In this document: positions 8,641 through 17,085 of the stretch, one piece after another | Numbering within the stretch: position 1 is the stretch's first letter | Layout of the letters: every line of letters starts with the position of its first letter | Notes under the pieces: generated by a model | The model's database searches: none | Told to the model about the DNA's origin: nothing | The model's input: the letters and a program-made list of their open reading frames with translations, nothing else | Translations under genes and position numbers: made by a program | Assembly (NCBI RefSeq): GCF_001922575.1 | Contig: NZ_MRCI01000001.1 | Coordinates: 2,790,001-2,854,000, forward strand | Reading direction: 5' to 3' | DNA length: 64,000 nt | Source: Neptunomonas phycophila | Lineage (GTDB): Bacteria > Pseudomonadota > Gammaproteobacteria > Pseudomonadales > Balneatricaceae

Positions 8641-9222
8641 ATGAAAAATAACGCCATTTGGCTTTGCCTACTTATGTCTTGCACCGTTTTTGCAGCGCCC
8701 GAGCCACCAGCAACACAATGGCCAGGTGTTGAGCTGACGGAGGCATCGTTATTCTCAAACGCGGGATACCGGATTAAGCGATTTCGCAGTCCTACACCTC
8801 CCACTCATGAGCAAGCGACTGTAATAGATACGCAAACGTTACTCAGGATGCTCGCCAAACAACCTGACTTACCGTTAATAGATGTTCGCCCGGCTGATAT
8901 TACCAATGGAATATTTATCTATTCAGCACCACACCTGAGTCTGCCAGACAGCGTATGGTTACCCAATGTAGGAAAAGGCGTGCTGGATAACGACACTACT
9001 GATTATTATCGTAAGCATCTAACACGGCTAACTGAGGGAGATAAAAACAATCCCGTTGTGCTTTTTTGCCGTGCCGATTGCTGGATGTCGTGGAACGCTG
9101 CTAAACGCGCAGCAAATTGGGGTTATACTCAGCTCTATTGGTACCGTGATGGTATTGATGGCTGGGAAGAAGCAGATAAAACATTGGTCAGTGTTACCCC
9201 AACATTGCTAGGCCAGGAATAG
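8641..9222 (+). CDS. PQQ-catabolism-associated rhodanese-like CxxxCW protein
   Basis: An exported 193-residue rhodanese-fold protein. The signal peptide MKNNAIWLCLLMSCTVFA favours the ATG at 8641 over 8578. The body has a rhodanese beginning (LPLIDVRPAD) and an active-site loop VVLFCRADCWMSWNAAKRA. In this family, found in PQQ-dependent catabolism loci, the motif C-x3-C-W replaces the usual single catalytic Cys loop. A redox or persulfide role in the periplasm is plausible. The upstream region (8550-8577) has a TAGTATT/TGAACCTA motif also seen near the FIST gene. Confidence 0.85.
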   Translation: MKNNAIWLCLLMSCTVFAAPEPPATQWPGVELTEASLFSNAGYRIKRFRSPTPPTHEQATVIDTQTLLRMLAKQPDLPLIDVRPADITNGIFIYSAPHLSLPDSVWLPNVGKGVLDNDTTDYYRKHLTRLTEGDKNNPVVLFCRADCWMSWNAAKRAANWGYTQLYWYRDGIDGWEEADKTLVSVTPTLLGQE

Positions 9223-9284
9223 TATGAACTGCATACCGCAGTCAGCATTACCTGAACGATAATAAGTATAAACAGGAGAAACGC

Positions 9285-9953
9285 GTGTATAAGATTCTAA
9301 TTGCAGATGATCACCCTTTATTTCGCGAGGCGATCATCAATGTTATCCATACCAGCTTTCCTGATTGCGAGCTTTTGGAAACAGAAACACTCGAAGCGGC
9401 TCTAGAGCTCACACAAGAGCAAGATGACCTAGACTTAATTTTGCTAGATCTCAACATGCCGGGTATGAACGGACTAAACGGACTCATTACATTGCGCAAC
9501 GAGTCACCCACCATTCCCGTGGTTATAGTCTCAGCAGAAGAAGATAAGCAAATTGTTCTACAGGCTATCACCTATGGAGCAGTAGGCTTCATTACTAAGT
9601 CATCACCTCGCGAACAAATGACCGAAGCCTTAAAACAGATTTTAGCAGGCAATGTTTACCTACCCTCTGACATCATTCGCACCAATGCACCCGATACGCG
9701 TCGTGTGCACAGGAAAGACGAGAACCAAATTCCTCCCGAAATGCTGTCATCATTAACACGTCGTCAGTTATTGGTACTAGAGCGAATGTCTAAAGGCGAG
9801 TCTAATAAGCAAATTGCTTATCATCTCAATATTGCGGAAACGACAGTCAAAGCTCATGTTTCTGCCATCCTGCGCAAGCTTAATGTTCACAACCGCATCC
9901 AAGCGGTACTGTCCGCAGGCAACATTGATTTTAGCGAATATCTAAAACGCTAG
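9285..9953 (+). CDS. agmR: AgmR/ErbR-type LuxR response regulator
   Basis: A 222-residue NarL-family regulator starting with GTG behind AGGAGAA. The receiver has acidic D8/D9, phosphoacceptor D55 in ILLDLNMPG and K105 in [10 protein letters not shown]. The LuxR helix-turn-helix is at about 153-210 ([21 protein letters not shown]). The opening [17 protein letters not shown] and the stretch [23 protein letters not shown] fit the AgmR/PedR1/ErbR group, which activates PQQ-dependent ethanol oxidation genes in pseudomonads. Its kinase is not adjacent in an operon, but an ErcS'-like hybrid kinase converges on it from the other strand. Confidence 0.88.
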   Translation: MYKILIADDHPLFREAIINVIHTSFPDCELLETETLEAALELTQEQDDLDLILLDLNMPGMNGLNGLITLRNESPTIPVVIVSAEEDKQIVLQAITYGAVGFITKSSPREQMTEALKQILAGNVYLPSDIIRTNAPDTRRVHRKDENQIPPEMLSSLTRRQLLVLERMSKGESNKQIAYHLNIAETTVKAHVSAILRKLNVHNRIQAVLSAGNIDFSEYLKR

Positions 9954-9972
9954 TCCCTGTTTGCTTGATCTT

Positions 9973-9996
9973 AACGCCCAGTATTACTGGGCGTTT
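9973..9996 (+). terminator. Terminator of the agmR-like gene
   Basis: A perfect 10-bp inverted repeat, AACGCCCAGT / ACTGGGCGTT, with a 3-base loop and a short T run (TTT, then CTGTCTTT). It begins 20 bases after the agmR-like stop. The right arm lies inside the 3' end of the convergent hybrid kinase gene, encoding its last residues. Confidence 0.75.
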
Positions 9997-12572
9997 CTGT
10001 CTTTAAGCAAGTGTAAAAGCGTTGTTTTAAGCTTTAGCGGTTTAACAGGCTTATTCATCAAAAAGTATCCTAACTCTCGGATGTCCTGCTTCAACTCTTT
10101 ATTGTAGTTTGCGGTAATCATAAGAACGTTAAGCGGCGTATCCATTAATTTAGCAACGCCGCGAGCGGCATCCACGCCGTTCTGATCATCGTCTAAATGG
10201 TAATCGGCTATCAACATATCCACAGGGTCGTGACGCGGGTCTACCTTGCTCAATAAATCCTCTAGGGATAAAGCCGTAACTACATTGCACCCCCAACCCG
10301 ATAACAAGGTATGCATGCCTTGGCATATGGCTCGCTCATTATCGATAACCCAAATATCGGCACCATTTAAGCCATTGGGGGCTTCTTGCATCCGGGGCCC
10401 TTGTATTTCACTAAAGAGCGCCAATTCTCCTAACGGCACCTCAACAGAGAACACCGATCCTTTACCTTCTGTCGAGCGCACTCGGATAGGGTGCTCCAAG
10501 ACTCGGGATATTTTATCCACAATAGCAAGCCCCAAACCTAAGCCCTTGTCTCGGGATGGGTCCTGTGGCCGTAAGCGACGAAACTCTTGGAAAATTTCTT
10601 GCAGCTTTTCTTCGGGTATTCCAAGCCCCGTATCCCAAACCTCAATGACTATACTGTTAGCCCGACGACGGCACCCTAAAATAATGCGCCCTGTTTCAGT
10701 GTAACGGATAGCGTTCGATAAAAAGTTACGCAGTATCCGCGCTAACAACTGGGAATCTGTTCGTACGACCGCTGAAGAAGATACATAGCTAAGTCGCAGG
10801 CCTTCTTTTTGAGCAAATTGTTGATATTCATTCGCGATATTTTCAATTAAGTCACTGATGCGAAAAGTCGTAGGGTCCGATTTAACAACACCGGCATCTA
10901 ATTTCGATATATCAACCAAGGTTCCAAGCAGCGACTCTACATCACTGAGTGCATTCGATACGGCACTGACTAGTGGCTCAGTCTCGTCTGGCAATGGCTT
11001 ATCAAACAGCGCGCCTGTAAATAAGCGAGCCGCATTTAAGGGTTGTAATAAATCATGGCTAACAGCGGCTAAAAATTTGGTTTTTGATAAATTGGCTTGT
11101 TCGGCATCTTTTTTCGCTTCACGCAGCCTAGCTTCTACTTGCGAGCGCTCCTCGATTTCTGAGCGCAATTGCTCATTAACCTCGGTTAATTCTGACGTTC
11201 GTTCGCGGACACGCAGCTCCAAGTTCTGGTAAGCCGACTCAAGCTCCATAGCCACTTTACGACGCTCAGTGATGTCACGGATCATGACAAAAATACCAAT
11301 GGGCTTACCGTTAGCATCCATATTGGGCACATAAGACTTTAACAAGAAGCGAAGATCACCCGCACCGTTCTTTTCAGCAATATCAAAGGTAACGTTTTCG
11401 CCCGAGAGCGCGCGCTGTAAGTATGGAACCAACTCATTAAAGTGGGCTTGACCATGCACGTCCGCTATCGTCATCCCTAATAAACTGCCCTGCTCCCAGC
11501 CATACCAGTCCTCGTAAACCTTGTTGGTAAAACGATACTGCAAATCATCACCAACATACGCAATTAACGCCGGTACATGGTCCGTAATCAAACGAATCCA
11601 ACGCTCACTTTCCTTGAGCGTTTCAGCATATTGATGGCGTTCGGTGATGTCTGTGTAGGTATTCACATAACCGCCGTCTGGCAGGGCATGAGTTTTAACT
11701 TCAATAATACGCCCACCGTATTCCATTACACCGGCACTACTGGAACCACCATTGCGGTCTTTTGGCATATGAAAGTGTTTCAAATTCAGTGCACGAAACG
11801 GAGGTAAAGAGGCCGCGACTGAGCGTGAAATGCCGGTCAGCGTTAAAAAACGATCATTCCAAATTTCAAGTTGATCACTGGTATTAATCAAGGCGATGCC
11901 CTGCGACAAATTATCAACCGTATTCTGTAATAACCGCGTTTTTTCAGCGAGAGCCTCTTCCCTTCGCTCTGTTTCGGCCGCTTTCAAGTTACTGATGTCA
12001 GTGTATAAAATAACCAATCCGCCATCGGATGTTTCGCGCTCACTCATCTGAACCCACTGGCCAGACATCAAACGAAACACCTTACTTCCACTACCGGTGT
12101 CAGCATCTACTTCTACAATAAGCCCGCTTTCATTCGCTAGGCGTCGTATATCTTGGATACTTGTCCCTGTGGTTATGGAAACGCCGGTTCCTTCCCAAAC
12201 TGTTTGGAATTTACTGTTAAAAAGGACAATCCGGCGCTCAGAATCAAACAATACAAAGGCATCAGATATGCTTTCTATTGCATCGATCAGATGCTGATTC
12301 GCAAGGTCAGCATCTCGATTAGCTCGTTTTAAAGCCCGATGGCTGGTCTTCAGTTCAAATAACGCTTCATTTAAGGCTTCTGTACGCTCACGAACCTGCT
12401 CAGCAAGTACCACTGAATGCTCAAAGGCAGCGTAAGGGTTAGCTCCTTGCGCATTACTTGATTCAACACGCTCAATCAAAGCGCCGTTTATTTTACGCAG
12501 CTTGGCGTTTTCTTTTTCAAGCACCGCGATTTGCAAACGCAGATCCATTTCTGGCGTTACATTATCAGTCAT
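9984..12572 (-). CDS. Triple-PAS hybrid histidine kinase (ErcS'/NahK-like)
   Basis: An 862-residue soluble kinase. It has a coiled coil at about 8-40, then PAS domains at about 93-195, 213-310 and 325-437, a second coiled coil, HisKA with H506 in AAVSHDLLQPLNAARL, HATPase at about 610-725 (DTGLGIPEEKL, GLGLGLAIV) and a C-terminal receiver at about 740-858 with LIADYHLDDDQ. No membrane segment is seen. The layout and the NPYAAFEHSVVLAEQVRERTEAL stretch resemble ErcS'/NahK of P. aeruginosa, kinases tied to PQQ-dependent alcohol oxidation. The gene overlaps the FIST gene stop by 8 bases and is probably coupled to it. Confidence 0.9.
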   Translation of the reverse strand: MTDNVTPEMDLRLQIAVLEKENAKLRKINGALIERVESSNAQGANPYAAFEHSVVLAEQVRERTEALNEALFELKTSHRALKRANRDADLANQHLIDAIESISDAFVLFDSERRIVLFNSKFQTVWEGTGVSITTGTSIQDIRRLANESGLIVEVDADTGSGSKVFRLMSGQWVQMSERETSDGGLVILYTDISNLKAAETERREEALAEKTRLLQNTVDNLSQGIALINTSDQLEIWNDRFLTLTGISRSVAASLPPFRALNLKHFHMPKDRNGGSSSAGVMEYGGRIIEVKTHALPDGGYVNTYTDITERHQYAETLKESERWIRLITDHVPALIAYVGDDLQYRFTNKVYEDWYGWEQGSLLGMTIADVHGQAHFNELVPYLQRALSGENVTFDIAEKNGAGDLRFLLKSYVPNMDANGKPIGIFVMIRDITERRKVAMELESAYQNLELRVRERTSELTEVNEQLRSEIEERSQVEARLREAKKDAEQANLSKTKFLAAVSHDLLQPLNAARLFTGALFDKPLPDETEPLVSAVSNALSDVESLLGTLVDISKLDAGVVKSDPTTFRISDLIENIANEYQQFAQKEGLRLSYVSSSAVVRTDSQLLARILRNFLSNAIRYTETGRIILGCRRRANSIVIEVWDTGLGIPEEKLQEIFQEFRRLRPQDPSRDKGLGLGLAIVDKISRVLEHPIRVRSTEGKGSVFSVEVPLGELALFSEIQGPRMQEAPNGLNGADIWVIDNERAICQGMHTLLSGWGCNVVTALSLEDLLSKVDPRHDPVDMLIADYHLDDDQNGVDAARGVAKLMDTPLNVLMITANYNKELKQDIRELGYFLMNKPVKPLKLKTTLLHLLKDRNAQ

Positions 12573-13710
12573 CAGTTACTTGTCCGATTACCACACCTGT
12601 GAATGTTTGGTTGATATGCATACCCTCCAGATGCTCACCGTATGTATTAAAACCAATCACTCGATGTTTTTTCAGCAGAGCCGACGTTTCTTGGTAGCGC
12701 CCAGGGATGTGCTGGGCTTCTAAGCGCCTTAAAAAGCAATCACAGCCAATCGTTAGTTGTGGCTCTCCTATTTTTTCTTCTATGCGGCTTAGCTGTTGCG
12801 TCAGGTCAGCCAACATATCTCCCCGCTCCATTCGCGTTAAAACAATTCCGTTCTCAACCGCGCAGTAAAACGTAAGACTGAGGTCATCGTTTACTTTTTG
12901 TATCGAGCGAACGTAGAACTCTTCTCCTATTTTGACCGCTACAGGGTTTAGCGCAAAAACCTCAGGATTAAGCTCTTCAACCGCGATGCCTATCATCCGC
13001 GCATACTCTTGAGCCGCTGGCTCCGCATTTAACTCATAGACTCGGCGACTATCTCGATCGGCCGCTGTCACCACCAGCTTTTCAGACAGGCTCTTTAAAT
13101 GATGGGTTGTGAAGACTTGAAATTCGCAGTCCGTATTAAAAAGTAGGACAACAGCAGCGCCTGTATGGAAAGACCCATTGGCGAACACATGGGTATTGGT
13201 AAGATGAATATCGTCCCCTGCGGAGCCACCAAAATTAGGAATGTTACCCAACGCCGCATTTAAGCTCACTAAGACATGTTCTTCTTGGACTGATAGGCCA
13301 TCAAGCAAGGTAAGGACAAAGCTATTGCCCACAATAGGCGCCACTTGGCGCTCGCGGCTTTTACGAATCAGCTTATCAACTACGTTTTGCGCTTGGGGCA
13401 ATGAAAATTGTTCCATCGCCTCAACCAAACCGACTTCTACAGAAAAGTGCTCGCGGTAAAAACCGATGGCACTGATTGCGCCTTGCGCATACCCCTGAGC
13501 AGTGATTTCCCCTGCTGTCGTACAACCGGCGATATTGACGTCATAAAAGGCATAGTTAAGTGCTGTAGCCAATTTATCGAGGTCATACTCGGCTGAGCAG
13601 AAAAACAGCACAAAGCCTAGCTTAGGGCTACACAGCTGCTCTTTTAACTCGTTGACAGCAGTGACTATATGGCTGCTATTTGAATAAGCAGTTATAGCTG
13701 AAGTTGGCAT
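12565..13710 (-). CDS. FIST domain sensor protein
   Basis: A 381-residue protein with FIST_N (about 35-225; VLFFCSAEYDLDKLATALN, AGCTTAGEI) and FIST_C (about 230-365; ending with HVIGFNTYGEHLEGMHINQTFTGVVIG). FIST is a sensory domain thought to bind small ligands such as amino acids. Here it is a stand-alone cytoplasmic protein. It overlaps the following ErcS'-like kinase gene by 8 bases, so it is likely an input partner for that kinase. A similar FIST-kinase arrangement is, as I recall it, present in the P. aeruginosa erc region. Confidence 0.9.
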   Translation of the reverse strand: MPTSAITAYSNSSHIVTAVNELKEQLCSPKLGFVLFFCSAEYDLDKLATALNYAFYDVNIAGCTTAGEITAQGYAQGAISAIGFYREHFSVEVGLVEAMEQFSLPQAQNVVDKLIRKSRERQVAPIVGNSFVLTLLDGLSVQEEHVLVSLNAALGNIPNFGGSAGDDIHLTNTHVFANGSFHTGAAVVLLFNTDCEFQVFTTHHLKSLSEKLVVTAADRDSRRVYELNAEPAAQEYARMIGIAVEELNPEVFALNPVAVKIGEEFYVRSIQKVNDDLSLTFYCAVENGIVLTRMERGDMLADLTQQLSRIEEKIGEPQLTIGCDCFLRRLEAQHIPGRYQETSALLKKHRVIGFNTYGEHLEGMHINQTFTGVVIGQVTDD

Positions 13711-13818
13711 AAGACTTGTCCTGTCAGAATGTATGCATAGTTCCAGTCTAGGCAGCGCTTACGTAGGTTCAAATACTACTTGAGAACCATTTATTAACGT
13801 TATATCACGTAGTTGCGT

Positions 13819-15582
13819 TTAGCCTGCGGTGCTTACCGTTAGCATATGGGCTAACAGTGCGCGTAGTTTGCCCGGTTTTACCGGTTTGTTTAGCACTTGG
13901 ACCCCACCTGAACGCAGTATCTTGAGATCGGGATCATGCCGCTCTGCCGTAATCAAAGCGGTTGGCAATCGACCAAAAGACTCATCTAAGTCGGCCAGCG
14001 CATCCAGCGCCGTCGCGTTATCGTTCAAGTGGAAATCTAATAAAGTGGCACGCGGAACGACCCCTTCATCATCTAACAGTTCGATAGCGGCTTGTGCACT
14101 TTCCGCTGTGTATGCCGTTAGCCCCCACTGTGTTAGCAGGGCTGCCATGCTCATGAGAATTTCAGGCTCATTATCAACCACCAGCACAGCTTCACCTGAG
14201 AAGTGCCCAGCCGCCACTGGCGCTGGGCGAGCTTTCATTGCAGCGGGCTTTGCATCACTCAAAGGGACCGACACACGGAACACGGATCCTCGACCTGGCA
14301 CAGATTGCACACTTACTTTGTGGTTTAAAACCCGCGAAATGCGCTCGACTATCGCCAACCCCAAACCAACGCCTTTACGCTCGCCGTTTCGATGTTGAGA
14401 TAGTTGATTAAATTCACGAAAAATATCACTCATTGCGTCGCTAGGAATACCATCGCCGGTATCCCACACTTCAATCGACAATTCTCCACTACGTTTGCGT
14501 GCGGCTACAAGTACACCCCCGGTGTCGGTATAACGCAGTGCATTACTCACAAAATTGCGCAAAATACGCATCAACAAGCGCGCGTCACTGTAAACCATGA
14601 CATCACTATCTTTCACCCGCAGCTGTAAGTTACTTTGCTCGGCAACAGCCTGAAACTCAGTAGATAGCGTGTTGAATAACTGCGCGATATGAAAATCGCA
14701 ACAATCAGCCTGCACCGCGTTTTGGTCTAATTTAGAAATATCCAACAGGTCTGTTAATAGCTCTTCGGCACTGTCGAGCGCCACATGAATCCGTTCCACT
14801 AAGTGCTGGTCATCGGTTGCCAGGGACCGCTCACGCAGTGTAGATACCAACAAACGCGCCGCATTCATCGGCTGCAATAGGTCGTGACTAGCCGCAGCCA
14901 AGTACTTATCTTTACTCTGGTTTGCTGCAACAGCCTGTTCTTTCGCCTCTTGCAGCGCATGCTGAACAAGGGAGCGCTCTGCTATTTCATCCCTTAGCTG
15001 AGCATTTACACTCTCCAATGCCTCGGTTCGCGCTAAAACGCGCGCTTCAAGCTCTTCATTAAGCTTACGCAAACGCATCTGATCATTTACACGCTCAGTG
15101 ATATCCTGAACAAACGCCTCAAAGGTGGTATCACTAACCTCTTCTTTAAGTAGAACGTTCATCGAGACGTAGATAGTCTCTCCATCCGCCCGAACTAAGC
15201 GCGTCTCGTAGCGAAATACTTTTCCATCTCGTTTAAGTCGTTCTAGTAAAATATGAAAATCGAGAGACTGGAAAAATAGGTCATTACCTAAAAATTCTAC
15301 GCGCTGCGTCAGCTCTGAGTCGGACGCATAACCGCAAATACGGGCCATAGCTGGATTTGCAATACGGATACGACCTTTCATATCCGCCTGAAAAATACCA
15401 TGTAACGCGTTATCAAAAATCCATTTGTAACGGTTACGCTCAGCTTCAAGCTCATCCAGTTTTTGAGATAGTTCAGAATAATAGTTTTTTCGCGCTGAAT
15501 GGTTTCCCAGCCCCATCAACTCTTCTACAGTTGCTGGTTTGTGCTCGTCATAACGCTTCTTCATAGACCACTTCGACATCAC
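13819..15582 (-). CDS. PAS hybrid histidine kinase (ErcS-like)
   Basis: A 587-residue cytoplasmic hybrid kinase: PAS at about 50-165 (IFDNALHGIFQADMKGRIRIANPAMARICGY), coiled coil about 170-215, HisKA with H233 in ASHDLLQPMNAARL, HATPase about 330-440, receiver about 465-582 with TLLDFHLNDN. Its kinase and receiver parts are close paralogs of the larger hybrid kinase at 9984-12572. The longest frame starts with GTG at 15582; ATGs at 15579 and 15564 are alternatives, and all overlap the ercA stop, so the gene is coupled to ercA, as ercA-ercS is in P. aeruginosa. Start uncertain by up to six residues. Confidence 0.9.
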   Translation of the reverse strand: MMSKWSMKKRYDEHKPATVEELMGLGNHSARKNYYSELSQKLDELEAERNRYKWIFDNALHGIFQADMKGRIRIANPAMARICGYASDSELTQRVEFLGNDLFFQSLDFHILLERLKRDGKVFRYETRLVRADGETIYVSMNVLLKEEVSDTTFEAFVQDITERVNDQMRLRKLNEELEARVLARTEALESVNAQLRDEIAERSLVQHALQEAKEQAVAANQSKDKYLAAASHDLLQPMNAARLLVSTLRERSLATDDQHLVERIHVALDSAEELLTDLLDISKLDQNAVQADCCDFHIAQLFNTLSTEFQAVAEQSNLQLRVKDSDVMVYSDARLLMRILRNFVSNALRYTDTGGVLVAARKRSGELSIEVWDTGDGIPSDAMSDIFREFNQLSQHRNGERKGVGLGLAIVERISRVLNHKVSVQSVPGRGSVFRVSVPLSDAKPAAMKARPAPVAAGHFSGEAVLVVDNEPEILMSMAALLTQWGLTAYTAESAQAAIELLDDEGVVPRATLLDFHLNDNATALDALADLDESFGRLPTALITAERHDPDLKILRSGGVQVLNKPVKPGKLRALLAHMLTVSTAG

Positions 15583-16711
15583 GCTGATTGGATCTTCTTG
15601 GGTTGGTCAAAATACACGGATCTGTCATCGCCTTAGCCGATAGTATGGGGATATCCGAAGGCGTAACCCCATTAATGCCTAACTTCTGAGTGAGTCCTAC
15701 ATTCGCTTTCAGTGCGACTAAGTGTTGAATCAAGCGCTGCTTCACTTGCAAAGTGGTTAGCCCTCGAACATCAATACCTAAGGTCTGCGCGATCACCTTA
15801 AAACGGCTTTCTGCTTCGGGGTAATTAAAATTAATAACATGTTCTAACAGCATGGCATTACACAAGCCATGCGGTAAATCTAAAAAGCCTCCTAAGCTAT
15901 GCGACATAGCATGCACAGCACCAAGAATGGCATTAGAAAATGCTAAGCCGGCCTTCATAGAGCCCAGCATAATCTGCTCCCTCAGGAAGATATCCTTAGG
16001 GTTATTCACTAAATCAACAAGATGCGTATTTATAATGCGAATAGCATCTAATGCATGCATGTCGGTTAAAGGGCCGGCTCCTGTAGACACAAATGCCTCG
16101 ATGGCATGCACCAGCGCATCAACCCCTGTACACGCACTTAAAAAAGGATCTACAGTGACTGTCGTTTCCGGATCTATCAGCGATACATCCGGTACAACAG
16201 ATTTACTCACAATAGATACTTTAATCATCTCGGCCTGATCAGAAATAATCGCAAATTGCGAAACATCCGCGGAGGTACCGGCCGTCGTGGGCACAAAAAT
16301 AAGCGGCGGAATAGGACGGTCGATCATATCCACACCAACAAACTCAAGTATATGACGGCCATGGGTACTCACTATGCCAATTCCCTTAGCACAATCCATT
16401 GGGCTGCCGCCGCCTACTCCTACTATAACGTTACAACCTTGCTCAATATAAAACTCTGCACCGGCCATCACTTCTTCGCATCGTGGATTAGGCGATACAT
16501 TTGTGAACACGGCATAGTCGATATCTTGCGCTTCTAAGCTAGCGATAACATCGGCTACCCAGCCTGCGGCAACTACCCCGGGATCTGAAACAATAAGCAC
16601 TTTGCGCGCACCAAATGTAGACGCGTAATTTGCAACCGTGTGACGAGCTCCGGCACCAAAAATAATTTCGGGCGAAACAAACTTTCGTAGGTTTGAGATA
16701 TCAGAAGCCAT
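15548..16711 (-). CDS. ercA: Iron-containing alcohol dehydrogenase ErcA
   Basis: A 387-residue group III (Fe-ADH) dehydrogenase. It has the NAD-binding GVGGGSPMDCAKG, PTTAGTSADVSQFAII, and the metal-binding region from DALVHAIEAF to GAVHAMSHSLGGFLDLPHGLCNAMLLEHVINFN. Length and sequence style fit ErcA, needed for or tied to regulation of ethanol oxidation in Pseudomonas; its exact substrate is unresolved. It overlaps the ErcS-like hybrid kinase start by about 35 bases. The promoter must lie in the 374-base gap shared with the divergent porin. Confidence 0.9.
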   Translation of the reverse strand: MASDISNLRKFVSPEIIFGAGARHTVANYASTFGARKVLIVSDPGVVAAGWVADVIASLEAQDIDYAVFTNVSPNPRCEEVMAGAEFYIEQGCNVIVGVGGGSPMDCAKGIGIVSTHGRHILEFVGVDMIDRPIPPLIFVPTTAGTSADVSQFAIISDQAEMIKVSIVSKSVVPDVSLIDPETTVTVDPFLSACTGVDALVHAIEAFVSTGAGPLTDMHALDAIRIINTHLVDLVNNPKDIFLREQIMLGSMKAGLAFSNAILGAVHAMSHSLGGFLDLPHGLCNAMLLEHVINFNYPEAESRFKVIAQTLGIDVRGLTTLQVKQRLIQHLVALKANVGLTQKLGINGVTPSDIPILSAKAMTDPCILTNPRRSNQRDVEVVYEEAL

Positions 16712-17085
16712 AACTGCCTTTTAGACCCAGCCGCTTTATGTCGCTGCTTTAGTTATAATAAGTATATTGAGCATAACCTAATCGAGGATAAGAAGTTTAC
16801 CGCTCATTTTCAATGCACAAACATTGCGCCATTAGTTATAGACCCTGCCGTTAGGAGCAAATGCTGCATGTGCGCCATAAACATACACTGAGGTAGTAAG
16901 CCCGGTGTTAAGCCCAGACCACACCTTAGCGCGTACTTCCTGTACCTTCTCTTCACCCCTAAACCTAGGTTGCACAGTCTACCTCCACTAAACACCCGCA
17001 AGCTAAGCACCAAAGAGGCATTCTGTAACCCGAGTCTTCACCGGAAGATAAAAGGGCATCTAACAATAATAATTTCGGGGCAACC
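16712..17085. other. Intergenic region between ercA and porin
   Basis: A divergent promoter region of 374 bases. An AT-rich stretch (16750-16780, with TTATAATAAG) could hold the ercA promoter, and GGGGC before the ATG at 17086 is the porin ribosome site. A short open frame on the minus strand (16810-17013) has no ribosome site or family features and I reject it. I see no RNA gene or clear operator. Confidence 0.5.

Noticed and set aside
10246-10704. 152-codon plus-strand frame inside the triple-PAS kinase
   Set aside because: It mirrors the kinase and receiver domain coding sequence, and its protein has no recognisable domain.
13829-14398. 189-codon plus-strand open frame opposite the ErcS-like kinase
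   Set aside because: It lies wholly inside a clear kinase/receiver coding region on the other strand, has no family features and no ribosome site.
16810-17013. 67-codon minus-strand frame upstream of the porin
   Set aside because: It lacks a ribosome site and any family resemblance, and lies in the divergent promoter region.
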